DNA from: Nicotiana tabacum
Lineage: Eukaryota; Streptophyta; Magnoliopsida; Solanales; Solanaceae
DNA length: 64,000 nucleotides
Direction: 5' to 3'
Assembly: GCF_000715075.1 (NCBI RefSeq)
Contig: NC_134084.1
Coordinates: forward strand, 97,568,411 to 97,632,410
The notes under the pieces were generated by a model that was given only the letters and a program-made list of their open reading frames with translations, ran no database searches and was not told the origin of the DNA. The position numbers and the translations under genes were made by a program. Positions 30,435 to 45,700 of the stretch are shown one piece after another. Numbering within the stretch: the first letter of the stretch is position 1; each line of letters starts with the position of its first letter.

Positions 30435-33400
30435 ATGGCGGCGAAGTACGACCTGACGCCACGTATAGCGCCGCAACTGGACAGGCACTTGGTTTTCCCG
30501 TTACTGGAGTTCTTGCAAGAGAGGACATTGTACCCCGATGAAGATATGCTTAAGGCTAAGATTGAGCTTCTTAATCATACTAATATGGTTGATTATGCTA
30601 TGGACATTCATAAATCCCTTTATCATACCGAAGATGTCCCTCAAGGTATCTCCTTTTTTTTTTTCTTTATTTCGATGTGTGTTTTTACATATGGGTCCAC
30701 GTATTGGCGAATGCTGATTAATTTGTTTCTTTACTAATCTTGTTGCCTGTAACCTTTTCAGCGTAAAGGGTCTTTTGGCGTTTTTGTAATTTTGATTGAT
30801 ATGGTCTCTAGAAGTTGTTCATCATAAAAGAAGGGTTTTAAAGTGTTTTACTATGTCTTGTTTGATTATTGCCTTTTTGGAGTTCTTTGGAGGTGTTTTT
30901 GCTAATCTAGTCTATTAAGGTTCTTGGAGTTGTTTAGTTGTTTTTGCTATAATATAGTCTTGCCCCAGCCACATGGGCATACCTCGACCATTCCACCAGT
31001 ACCTGCTAACTCCCAGTAGCATAGGTGTCGAGTGACTATCTCCACCAGGGCTTAAGGCAAACGAGAAGAAATAAACGTTGTGTTTTTTGCTTATTGTCTG
31101 CTGGTATTTTCGTCATAGTCTCCAAGGCTTGCACCCATTCTTTGACCACTAGTCTAGAACCTTGGGTGTTTGACGTGGTAATTAATTTTAAGATTGTTGT
31201 CTATGTTCTCTGTTTAGTTTGAGGTCTATTGTCTATATAGGCAATATGCAAGATTAAAGCTAAGTTTGTGCTATACACTTAAATATAGGAGATGTTTTGT
31301 ATGAGCAGAGGTGATTTTAGGGGTTCCCTTTGCATGTTTAACTCTGCAATACATTTTGATAATGTTGTTGGTTATTCAGAGATGATGGAGAGGAGAGCTG
31401 AGGTTGTGGCAAGGTTGAAAGCACTTGAGGAAGCTGCAGCCCCATTGATTAATTTTTTGCAGAATTCCAGTGCTGTCCAGGAATTGAGAGCTGACAAACA
31501 GCACAATCTTCAGCTGCTCCAAGAGCGGTACCAGGTCAGTGGGGTTATTCTGGTTTACATAATATGGAATTTCTTGTATTTGAAATACTTACTGGGATAC
31601 AAGATACGTAGGAGATTGAATACTAATAGAAGTTGTCCGACAGCTAATATTGTGAAGACCTTTTCCTATTTGATTAGTGATGCTAAATGGCTCTTTATAT
31701 AAGAATACCCACTGTTCTCTCTTCTTAATAATTGGTTAAAGTGATGTTATGAATTCTGCAGATTGGTCCAGACCAGATAGAGGCATTGTATCAGTATGCC
31801 AAGTTCCAGTTTGAATGTGGAAACTACTCTGGTGCTGCTGATTATCTTTACCAATACCGAGCCTTGTGTACAAACAGTGACAGGAGCGTCAGTGCATTGT
31901 GGGGAAAGCTTGCTGCTGAGATACTAATGCAGAATTGGGATATTGCACTTGAGGAACTCAACCGCTTGAAGGAAATTATCGACTCGAAGGTAATATTATG
32001 CATATGCTGAGTCCGCTATCTGCGTGTTTGAGTTGATCTTACAAGTTGGAATATTTAGTAAGGGAACTTGAATGATGCTCCTTTTTTGTTTCTAAGTTTA
32101 CTAAGAGAGTCGCACGTCTTGCAGAGTTTCTCGACTCCGTTGAATCAAGTTCAGAATAGAATATGGCTAATGCATTGGAGTCTATTCATCTTCTTCAACC
32201 ATGACAATGGCAGAACACAGATCATTGACCTATTTAATCAGGACAAGTATGAGACTGTACTTCTATTACTCTCCCTTGTAAATTCTTGTTTTCTTTTGCT
32301 GCACCTTTTTGGCTATTCCCATATTGTTTCAGCTAGGCGTCTTTTCTAACACTATCACTTACAGAGTAAAGAGAATGATGTCAGGAAATATTCTAGGGAA
32401 GTTTATTCACTCTGAGTCCCCCCCCCTCCCCAACACACACACACACAAGTATAGTATTTTTTTGTGTGCGCACAGCTGAGTTATGTTTGAAATATCTTCT
32501 TTTGCTGTGATAATCTGGGATACTATTTGTGCTTGAGCTTCTAAATCATGAAAATCTTGCAGGTATTTGAATGCCATTCAAACAAGTGCTCCCCATTTGC
32601 TACGATACTTGGCGACTGCATTTATTGTGAACAAGCGGAGAAGACCTCAATTTAAGGACTTTATAAAAGTTATTCAGCAGGAACAATACTCTTGCAAAGA
32701 TCCCATCACAGAGTTTTTGGCGTGTATTTACGTCAACTATGACTTTGATGGAGCACAGAAAAAGATGAAGGAGTGCGAAGAGGTGAGCTTTTGCGCCTAG
32801 TTTATCTGCTTTGATGCGTGCTTAACATCATAGTTTTTCTTCATTTCTTGTATGTCAAATGTAGAAACTTCAGTTGCTGTAATTGGCTTTAAGATAATTT
32901 ATGAAATGAGGTTTTTGTTTTGAACTAAGAGGACTACTCTTATGTATTCAATCATAGGATTCTACTCTTAGCTCTGATCAGTATTCAATAGTAGTCTGTA
33001 GCTGTGGTTAAGTAGGATGCTTCTTCCAGTTTCTATCATAGGAAAAGGTAGAATTTTATTCCGCTATAATTGTTGACGGAAAGATAGTCATTTTATTTTG
33101 CGAAAAATCTTCCTATTTTTATTCCCTATTTGTTACGTGGAATATTTTATTATCTTATGCTTTTTTTATAATATAAATAATTTTCTTATCTTTTACTATT
33201 TTAGGTATTGCTATAATTTAAACATTAAAAACCAGTAATGCATTTATTTAGGATGTTATAATGTTTAAGTAATGGGCATGGATATTACAGTGGGGCAATG
33301 TTTTGCAAAATATTGTGTTATATTAATCTTTTATTTTTTCTGAAAAACATGGATTGTTTTCCTAAAACTTAAAAATCAATCATCCAAAGCTACGCTCTCT

Positions 33401-34266
33401 GGTAACTTTCTGAAAGAGCTAGCTCAACGTTACCTTTGCATAATACTCGTAAGTTTGGTACTTGAACATTCTAGTTTCTGTTACCTGTAGCTAAGTATGT
33501 TTAATATAGCCTGTGAGCTTTCCTTTTAGAATGCAGTTGTTTCCCTCCTTTTTAATACGGATGTCACATGCAGGTAATTTTGAATGACCCATTTCTGGGA
33601 AAACGAGTTGAAGAGGGCAGTTTTTCCAGTGTGCCATTGAGGGATGAATTCCTTGAAAATGCTCGCCTTTTTATCTCTGAGACCTATTGTCGCATTCACC
33701 AACGCGTTGACATGGGGTATGTAGCTAATGCTTGAAAGTCACTTCTACCATCAACAATTTTTATATCTATTTGGTTTGCTTTCTACCCTCTTTCCCCTTG
33801 TATTTAATATTCTGTATCCCCCTTTATTACCCATGGATGTTGGCAGTATAGTTGCTTGCGGAAGGAGAGCTGTGCCCATTTAGTCACAATTTTCTTTTGA
33901 TTCATATATGGCAGGGTTCTAGCTGAGAAGCTAAACTTGAACTACGAGGAGGCCGAGCGATGGATAGTGAATCTTATTAGGACCTCAAAGCTTGACGCTA
34001 AGATTGATTCCGAGTCAGGAACAGTTATAATGGAACCAACTCAACCAAATGTGTAAGTTTGATGCAGATGTATTAACTCTAATAGATTAATGAAAGCAAC
34101 TTGTTTTTAACCCATTTTATCGTACCTGATTTATAATGCGTTATCTTTATTGATTGTCTTGTTCAGGTATGAGCAGCTCATTGATCATACCAAGGCCCTT
34201 TCTGGTCGTACTTACAAATTAGTCAGCCAGCTTCTTGAACATGCACAAACACAGGCTGCTCGCTAG
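30435..34266 (+). CDS. TIF3E1: eukaryotic translation initiation factor 3 subunit e (8 exons)
   Basis: eIF3e (INT6) is a core subunit of the cytosolic eIF3 complex that recruits the 40S ribosome to mRNA. It also has a PCI domain shared with proteasome-lid and COP9 subunits. Exons, all with GT-AG borders: 30435-30645, 31380-31534, 31762-31989, 32125-32246, 32563-32782, 33574-33716, 33915-34052, 34167-34266, total 1317 nt, 438 residues. The start [20 protein letters not shown], the body [20 protein letters not shown] and [20 protein letters not shown], and the end [13 protein letters not shown] match plant eIF3e closely at the expected length. The PCI domain is in the C-terminal third, ending with the winged-helix part [20 protein letters not shown]. 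No stop or shift was found, so it is very likely functional. It converges with CKX. Confidence 0.97.
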
Positions 34267-35589
34267 TTTGGTTGAGAAAGTCAAGCCAGTGTCAATTTTT
34301 TGCATTGCTCCCATGCGGTCTTATTAACCTTTATATTCAAGAATGTTTTTTCACTTTTGTAATGCCTAGATTTTCCTTGGAGGAATCGAGATTCATGGTT
34401 CATTAAATATCTTGTCTCACTATTCTTTATCTTCATCTCCATCTGAAGTGGAGCACCTCTGTATGTGTATACTCGTTTTGCCTGGGAGATTTTTTTTGGC
34501 TGTAATGCCTAGGTTTTATGGTTCATATGATGCTTACTCATTGCACTTTGTACTGTCTATAGGTTTACACAGTTTTCGAGAGAACTGGGGACATCAGTAG
34601 CAATTGTAGATGTTCTATGGTATTGCAAGTTAAGCTTCCTAATTTTAGCTCCATCCTACCCCACCTTAGAAGGATCACCTTCTTCAAACTAGCTTGACCC
34701 GTAACATGTAGGTCGATGGTGACTCTACCACCAAAACAATTCTCTCTATTCTGAAGATTCAGATAATGTTTCTCTCTTTAGCTTCAGTTAATGTTTTTGG
34801 CGCTTGCCAGGAGTGACTGAGTTGAGTATACTGATATCATTATGATCAATTAATGGAAGGACTTGGTTGGAAATTCTTCTTGCCTCTCATTAGCTCGTGT
34901 TGCCCCCATTTTTGGTGTCTTAGTCACCCTTTAATGGCTGGCTCACTTTGACACGTCTTCATTAGTGATCGCCTAGAGTCCTCTTCCATCAATTGGTACA
35001 TAAGGCATCGACCATACCTCCCTGGGATAGCCTTTTGTGTAGGAACATCCCCAAGATCCGCTTGACAGAGCCCTCTTCCATCAATTGGTACACAAGACGT
35101 CGACCATACTGCCCTATGATGGCCTTTCCTGTAGGAACATCCACAAAGTGGTGCAGGCAAAGGTGGTGTAAGGCGTTTTATGTATTCTAATTTCTTAAGA
35201 ATGTACATTTGTTCATTACACTTGGCCATGCCACTGATGTTCAGGCAGCATTTATCTTTTTGTCTGAAATGTCTGGCATTTAACAAATGCTTCTCTAGTA
35301 TGCGAGTCAGCAAACTTATAATTTTCTGCAGCTTTAACGACCGATGGTACAACCACAGCTATAATTCTTTCTTTAGAGAATTTGGTTTGCGACTGACCTC
35401 AGTAGCTAAATTTGTTTAGCCAGCATTACCATCTTTGTAGTATTTTCGATAAACAAGTCTTTGCAAAAGAGTAGTACAACAGTTATACTACTAACTACAT
35501 ATATATATATGTACACTTCCAGTTTGGATCATTATGTCCATATCTAAAGTTAAAAACTCTTGTGTACCAAGTTATTTATTTTGAAGAGG
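34267..35589. other. intergenic space between two convergent genes
   Basis: This contains the eIF3e 3' untranslated region, a tandem duplication (34979-35160), a short TA repeat at about 35500-35512 and otherwise no supported gene. Confidence 0.6.
34979..35160. repeat. tandem duplication, ~92-bp unit, two copies
   Basis: Both copies start cctcttccatcaattggtac and continue through cgaccata, a cc(t/g)ccct block, ggcctttc/agccttttg and tgtaggaacatcc, offset by 92 bp. Confidence 0.8.
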
Positions 35590-38694
<3,105 letters not shown>

Positions 38695-38841
38695 TCTTTT
38701 CAAATAAGTATGAAAGGGAAGTTCTAGTGGAAACAAAGGAAAGCTTGTTTTTTTAAATACTTCACCTTTTGTTTGAGAATATGCAGATGTGCTGAATGAC
38801 TTCAAGAAAGGAAGGGTGGTGAAGAGAATATATAGGTGTAT

Positions 38842-39180
38842 GTCTGAGATGTCACTTTCAATGAGCCGGGGTCGATCAGAAACAACTTCTCTACTTTCAC
38901 AAGATAAAGGTAAGGTCTGTGTACACTTTATCCTTCCCAGATCCCACTATGTGGGATTGCACCGGGTTTGTTATAGTTATTGTTGTTGTTGTTGTTGTTG
39001 TTGTTGTCTGAGATGTCACAATCAATGAGCTAGGGGTCTATCGAAAACAACCTCTCTATCTTTACAAGATAGGGGTAAGGTCTGCGTACACTCTATCATT
39101 TCCGAATCCCACTGCATGGAATTGCACTGAATTTGTTATTATTGTTATTGTAGTCGTATGAGATTTCACTGTCAATGTTG
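38842..39180 (+). repeat. tandem SINE 3' domains with (TTG)n tail
   Basis: The block gtctgagatgtcac...caatgag, then cgatcagaaacaacttctct, caagataaaggtaaggtctg and cccactatgtgggattgcac, ending in (ttg)n, appears at 38842-39005 and again at 39006-39154. A third start (tatgagatttcactgtcaatg) follows. This text with a TTG tail is the 3' part of a SINE family common in Solanaceae (TS-like). The tRNA-related head is not seen. It lies just upstream of the CKX start codon, probably in its promoter or leader. Confidence 0.75.
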
Positions 39181-39513
39181 GACGCTTATAGTCAAGGACT
39201 GTCATGTTTGTATTGTTTGCAAATAGATACAACATTTACAACAATCAATGCCTCACTCCCTCCCAAGGTGGGTCCGGCTAGATAATTTCTCACCATGTTA
39301 CTTCATATAAAATCATCTCACGCTATTATTTGCAAATGTATGCTTTGAGGAAATTTATCCGATTTAGCCTCAACTTTCTTATAAAAAAAATAGAAGAGGA
39401 AAATTTTACATATTATTAAATTGTCGTTAATCGAAATGGATTGTTGATTTCATTGTACGGCCTTGGACAATCTTGATGTTATGAGGCAGATTATGTGATT
39501 GAGCTAGACTTAG

Positions 39514-40585
39514 GGTGTGTTTGGTGTGAAAGAAATTATTTTTCATGGAATATATATTCCTGAAAAATGAGTGATTTTATCACTTATTTTTCCTTGTTTG
39601 GTTGGTGAGTAAAAAATTTTTTTCGAAAAATATTTTCTATTGTTTAATTAGAGAGTATACAATATTTTTTAGGAAAATAATTTCTTATTCTACTCTCCTC
39701 ACCTCCTTTCCCCAAATCCCATGTTTCCGTGCTCTCCCCCATCCCCTACCCCAAATACCCAATATTTTCAGGACTCTATTTCAGGAATTTAATTATTCTT
39801 TTAAAAATTCACACAAATCCAAAGAAACTCATCTGCTGCTTTATTTTTTCATCGCAAAAATAACGTTGAAATTTGTGCTCCATAACTAAAAAGAAAATAC
39901 AGTTTTTTGATTGAAAAAGAAAGTACTCATTCTACTACATGAAAAGAAAGTACTCATTTTATTGAAATGAAAGAAAATACTTTTTACTACATCATGAAAA
40001 AAAATACTCATTTCGTTGAAATAAAAAAAAATATTTTTTCTACATCATAAAAAGATAAATACTCATTTTGTTGAAATGAACGAAAATACTTTTTATTACA
40101 TTATTTTGTTAAAATGAAACAAAGACTTTTTTTACATTATGAAAGAAGTATATATTTTTTAAAATAAAATAAAATAGTTTTTTAAAATCATGAAAAAAAA
40201 CTACTCACTTTGTTGAAATGAAAAAGAAAGTATTCTATCTACAACATAAAAAAAAGTACTATTAATAATATTTCTATTTAGGGTGGGGTCAAAGGTAGAG
40301 TATGGGATGGGTGGGTGTGGAGTGGGGGGTGGGGCTGGGTAGGGATAAGGTGGGCAGATGGGTGTGTGTGTGTGGGGTGGGGTGGGGTGGGGTGGGGGGA
40401 TGGGGAATAGGGTGGGAAAAGTTGAAACAGAATTTTAAAAAATATTTTCTATTCTCTTGATAGTGAAAATATTTTCCTCTAATTGGAGGAAGGAAAATGA
40501 GTTCCCGAGAAACATGTTTTCTAAAATATTTAAGCTAATCAAATATGAAAACATGAAAAAAAATTTCCTTCATGCCAAACACACC
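39514..40585. mobile_element. ~1.07-kb MITE-like element
   Basis: The ends ggtgtgtttggtgtgaaaga and, in complement, ggtgtgtttggcatgaagga form terminal inverted repeats of at least 22 bp. Inside are 4-5 imperfect ~60-bp repeats of actcattttgttgaaatga (39920-40260) and a G-rich tract (40270-40410). No coding capacity. Superfamily was not determined. Confidence 0.75.
40373..40404 (+). other. G-rich tract (gggg-t)n, potential G-quadruplex
   Basis: Five or more runs of four to six G separated by single T bases directly follow a (GT)n stretch. This meets the G4 folding pattern on the + strand. Confidence 0.7.
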
Positions 40586-40800
40586 ATTATTGTTCATTTC
40601 TTAACATTGTATCAAAGCTAAAATTATTCTTGTTCTTTTGTTTTAAAAATATAATTATTCCTATTCTTCGTTAACCCAATATTAAGCCTTAGGACTCTTC
40701 AAAAGTCCAGCCTTGGGCATACCGGTACACCGGGGGTGAGAGCATTAGATTGTCCCCACATTAGTCGAGGGTTTGAGCGGTTGTCTCTTTATATGATCTT

Positions 40801-40941
40801 TGTATACGGTAAAATCGGAGGGTCCTATTTTTGGTCATACTTCGTAAGCACGTTTCCAAAAGCTCGAGGCTATGGTCGAGATTCACACCCGAGGGGCTAC
40901 CGACGTCCAACCTCGGGGCAATGCAGATCGATAGTTATGGT
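40801..40941 (+). mobile_element. 5' LTR, left part
   Basis: It matches 54932-55077 (tgtatacggtaaaat..., then agctcgaggctatggtcgag), except for a ~5-bp loss after ggtcatac. It is cut by the hAT insertion. Confidence 0.92.
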
Positions 40942-43900
40942 CAGTGTTTTCAAAGGCGTTATTGGGGCGAGTACAGGGCGAGTCCCGGGGCGGGGCGCAC
41001 TGAAAATGCACCAGGGCGATAGAAAAAGGCGAAGTTCTTTCGGGCGTACGCACTATACACTGGGGTGCACGCCTAGGCGAAATGCACGCTTTCTTCTGGG
41101 ACTTACGCCCTATGGAACTTAGCCAAATTAGGAACAATTTATACAATTCCCAATATTTTTTTCAACCCTTTCACTTTTACCCGCACAAGACTTACCAGAA
41201 GCAAATAAAAAGACCATACGGTGTTGACTTTTCTGTTTCATATTAAGTCCACAACTCCAAAGGTATAACTTAATCTTTCTTATTACTTTTTTGATTTTTT
41301 TGTTTCTTTCTGCTTTATGCCCATCTACACTTCCTTTCCAAATAGTTTAAGTAGAGATTATCCATCCTTGAATCTGATTTTCTTGTTCTATTGTAATTGT
41401 ATAATCGGTATTTCATAGATTCATATGTGGTTCTTCCAATTGTATGTGCTCCTAGCCTCCTACGGTAAAAAAATTTACTGGTTGAGATTTAATATTCTTT
41501 TTGTATTTTAATCCAACAGTACTTTATTTGCTTGTTTGGAATTCTTAATCCAACAATGCTTTACTGTAAAAACTTTACTTTATTTGCTTGTTTGAAATTC
41601 TTAATCCAACAGTACACTTAAGCCTATTTAAATTTAGTTGCCATGATTTGTGGGCATTGTCATGTTTGCTTCAGCTTTCTGTACCAACTTGATCCCGATT
41701 CAGTAATTTTTAAAGAACTAAAAGTATTCAGATTTATCTGTTGTACAAAATTCAAATAACGAAATAAAGAAACGCAAAATTAGGAAACAAAAAATGTTCT
41801 CCCTTTGTAAAGGAATTTTATGAAATTTGAAGTTCAATAATGTTCTGTTGTATGTAGATTTTCTTCTAATAATTTACATGTTCTTATCTCACTTTTCTTG
41901 TAGGTAAGCTAAAACGTTACAATGGATGAAGAGGGCTCTAAAAATGCAAGGAAAACAGATGTTGCATGGAAATATTCAATCATGACCCTGAATGAGAAAT
42001 ACTTTCGAAGCAAGTTCTGTAATCAACAAATTAGTGGCACAATTAACAGATTGAAGCAACATTTAACAGGCACCCACAAAGGGATAAAACCTTGTCCGAA
42101 GGTACCGTATGAAGTAGCTGAAGAATGCAAGAAAGCATTACTAAAGCTTCAAAATGTAAAAATCATAAGAAAGGCTACTTTGGAAGAAATGCGAGCTGTT
42201 GCAACTGGAAGTGATAACATGGATGGTGAATCAGGTTCTTCTCCAACTATGAGCAATTTGCCTCCAAAGGCTAGAGGTCCGCTGGATGATTTTGTTAGTA
42301 CTCAAGCAAGACAAGCTACTTTGAACTCCAAATGGAAAAAATAGGAAAGAAAAAAAGTTTGTCAGCGAATTGGTAGGTTTTTCTTCTCAAGTGGTATACC
42401 ATTTAATGTTGCAAATGATCCGTACTATTTGTCAATGTTTGAAGGAGTTGCAAATTATGGTCCGGGTTTTGTACCTTCTTCAATGCATGAGCTAAGAACT
42501 TGGATACTAAAAGATGAAGTTACAAATATTAACAAGATGTTAGATGAACATAAGAAATCTTGGAAGTAATATGGTTGTTCAATTATGTCCGATAGTTGGA
42601 CAGATGGAAAAGGTAGATGTTTTATCAACTTTCTAATTAATAGTCTCGCGAGTACTTTTTTTTTTGAGATCTATTGATGCATCGGACTCTATAAAAAGTG
42701 GTGAAATACTTGCGCTGCATTTAAATAAGATCATAGATGAAGTTGGAGAAGAGAATGTTGTGCAGATAATAACTGATAATGGTTCTAATTTTATTAATGC
42801 TGGAAAAAGAATAATGGAAACTAGGCCTCATATTTATTGGACTCCATGTGCAGCGCATTGCATTGACCTATTATTAGAAGACATAGGAAAATTGAAAATG
42901 CATCAAGACACACTTACAAAAGCAAAAGAAGTGGTGAGATTTATTTATGGACATACATGAGTGTTAGATTTAATGAGATCATATACAAATAATCATGAAC
43001 TTCTTCGTCCTGCTGTTACTCGCTTTGCTATAGCATATCTCACACTTCAAAGCATTCAAAAGCAAAAACAAGCTCTTAGATCTATATTTTCTTCTGAAGC
43101 TTGGAATAAATCTGTTTGGGCTAAGAAACACGAGGAGGTAAAAACGAGAGCCATAGTTCTGTTTGATCAAAATTTTTGGCCATATATTGCTTATTGTGTG
43201 AAAAGTGTTTCCCCTTTAGTGAGTGTTTTGAGAGAAGTAGATTCAGAGGAAAAACCATGCATGAGATATTTATATGATTTGATACATAGGGCTAAGGAAA
43301 AAATAGCCTTGAATTGTGGATATACTGAAAACAAATATGCTCCCATTTGGAAAAGAATTGATGATAGATGGACTCGCCAACTCTGTCGTCCACTTCATGT
43401 TGCAGGGTACTATTTGAATCCGCAATTGTGATTTGAGGAAATATTTTCTATCAACATTGAAGTCAAACAAAGTTTGTACCAATGTATGGAAAGAATGTTG
43501 GATTATGAAGAGAGATTTAAAGTGGATGTTTAGTTCGATTCATATGATAAATTGAAAGGGGATTTTGGATGTCAGATAGCTGTGGATTCTAGGAAAGTGA
43601 GATCTCCTACGAATTGGTGGATACGTGGCGGGCAAACTCCAGAGTAGACTAAATTTGCAATTCGTGTCTTGAGTCTCACTTGCAGCTCCTCGGGTTGTGA
43701 AAGAAATTGGAGTACCTTCGAGTTGGTAAGCGTTTATACTTTTGCATAAATTTTCTTATTGTTAGTTTGTTTATGATAGCTTAACTTAATGTAAGTTTTC
43801 TGATTTTTGCTAGATTCATACCAAGAAGAGAAATAAACTTGAGCATCATAGATTAAATGCTCTCATTTATGTGAGGTACAATACTAGACTGAGAGAAAGG

Positions 43901-44986
43901 AGCATAAAAAGAAAATTGCAAAAGTTTGATCCAGTTCTAGTAGATGAAGTTGATTCTGATGATGAATGGATTACTGAAAAGGAAGATCCTGTGCTTCCAG
44001 AAGATCCTTCTTGGATTGATGAAGAGAATTTATTTGATATTGATGTTGTTAGGACGGTGCCGCTTACACCATACTAGAATGATCTTACACATGAATCATT
44101 CATTGATGTTGGGAGTTTAAGAGATACAAGTGAATCGGGTCCCTCTAACAAAAAGCAGAAATCATCAGGTAAGTTATAATATTCTACTACTATTTTTATA
44201 AAGTTGTATGCTATCATCTGTTATGTCAAAATACTAATACTTTTACCTTTTGCTTCTCCTTTGATCTACAAAAAAATCTATGGAAGTCGAGGATGATGAA
44301 GGACGGGAAGATGTGGAAATTGATGAGACCCTCGTTTTTGATAGCGATTAATAGAGCAACTGTATCTATGACTAAAAACTGGTGATAAAATCTTGCTAGG
44401 AGTTTAGGGAGGTGCTTGATATATTGGAACATAATTGATATAGTATAACTTTTGTGCATTTGTGTTTTTTTTGCAAGATAGAGTACCGCTTGAGCTCTTA
44501 ATTATGATACTTGTGTATCTCTAACCAAATTATTTTATTTACACCAAATTACTATTTAATGTTTAATAGCAGAGTAAAGGCAGTGTTAAGTGGTCTTTGT
44601 ATCTGCAGAGTTGACATTTATTTGTGTTACTGTTGCACGTGAGGCATTCAGATTATAGCCATGATAATTTAAGTTGGTCCTTATATTGTTTGGTTTATTA
44701 GGCGTCACTTACAACCTTATTGTCAGGATGCGACTTAGTTAGTATTTATTTTTTGTTTGTTATTTCACTTATAAAACAATTATAACAATTTTCCTATGCT
44801 CTTTTATTGTATGTACATACTTTTAATGTAGTTTTCACATATAAAAATATTTTTAAGATTATTTTATAAATTATCAAATTATAAAATTGAAGATCCATGG
44901 GACTTACGCCCCGTGTCTCAGGGCTTTTGCCTCGCCCCGTATCGGGTAAAATGCCTCGCCTCACACCTCCGCCTTTTAAAACACTG
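40942..44986 (+). mobile_element. hAT transposon inserted in the gypsy 5' LTR
   Basis: It starts CAGTGTTTTCAAAGGCG and ends CGCCTTTTAAAACACTG, a 17-bp inverted repeat with one mismatch. The flanking 8-mers gttatggt (40934-40941) and gtaatggt (44987-44994) are an 8-bp target duplication with one change, as hAT elements make. The uninterrupted site is visible in the 3' LTR at about 55070. Both ends are rich in GGCG/GGGCG motifs, likely transposase subterminal sites. The transposase inside is dead. Confidence 0.95.
41922..44352 (+). pseudogene. hAT transposase, multiple stops
   Basis: It starts at ATG 41922 with a BED-type zinc-finger region (FCNQQISGTINRLKQHLTGTH). A DUF659-like part follows (CSIMSDSWTDGKGRCFINFL near 42580), then VVQIITDNGSNFINAGK and WTPCAAHCIDLLLEDIGK of the catalytic core, and the C-terminal hAT dimerisation block SSGCERNWSTFELV (about 43681-43730). 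That block continues after an intron with IHTKKRNKLEHHRLNALIYV. A further intron after about 44168 leads to a short acidic last exon ending near 44352. In-frame stops lie at 42342, 42567, 42958, 43429, 43531 and 43645, and there is a frame change near 42660. It cannot make an active transposase. Confidence 0.92.
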
Positions 44987-45583
44987 GTAATGGTGAAAGA
45001 GTGGGAAATTCCCAAGGCATATGACTAAAAGCTGACCTAGTCTATTTAGCTAGTTCAAGCCCGTACCGTGGCATTAATTAGCTGTATCAACCATGTATCT
45101 TGGTAATAAATGCATTTGTACTATGTTGAGATTCCCCCTCATATATAAAGGGGATCATTGTCATTTTGTAAGGGATCTGATACTCAATATTAAAAATACA
45201 AGAACATTCTCTCTGCTCTCTAACACATTCTCTTGATCTCACTACTTATTATTGCTTATATTCGTTGTGTTCTATTTATTGTTCTTCATTTATTGCTTAT
45301 TATTGGTCATAAAAGACTTCCATCAAAGCTATCATAACTTTTAATACTCCATCGACTATCCTCGGCAGGGCATCCGACTCGACCTCAAGGCCCCGAATTA
45401 GCAAGCTCGAGGCCCTGATTATTAGCCATTCGGTTTGATTATCACATTGTTTTCAAGCTATTATCTTGTTTCCAAGTCTTCCACTTAGCATCAATTGCCT
45501 AACTACTAGCATAAAAATAGATCACGTATATTTAGAACCACAAAATCAAATCTAATTGTAATTACCATTTTCAAAGGTAAAGA
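44987..45583 (+). mobile_element. 5' LTR, right part
   Basis: It matches 55072-55667, including the TATA-like catatataaa near 45140 and the ggcagggcatccgactcgac block. It ends ggtaaaga where the 3' LTR has ggtaaaca, so the terminal CA is lost here. Confidence 0.92.
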
Positions 45584-45606
45584 GTTTGACGCCCACCGTG
45601 GGGCTA
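45584..45606 (+). other. primer-binding-site region of the gypsy element
   Basis: gtttgacgcccaccgtgggg follows the LTR at the expected place. A very similar string stands after the 5' LTR in many plant Tat/Athila-type elements. The tRNA was not assigned. Confidence 0.6.
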
Positions 45607-45700
45607 AAAATAATAGTGATTATTTCCTTTCTGGTTTACTACATAATGCAAGTTACCTTTCACACTTTTTCTTGTCTAAGATCTTTGATTTCAGGTCAAA

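Noticed and set aside
40586..40800. LTR-like text (ttgtccccacattagtcgag) before the gypsy element
   Set aside because: It may be a stub of another LTR, but no second end or partner was found, so it is not listed as a feature.
40736..41146. Arginine/glycine-rich frames at the hAT left end
   Set aside because: They cross the LTR-hAT junction and reflect the GGCG-rich subterminal region.
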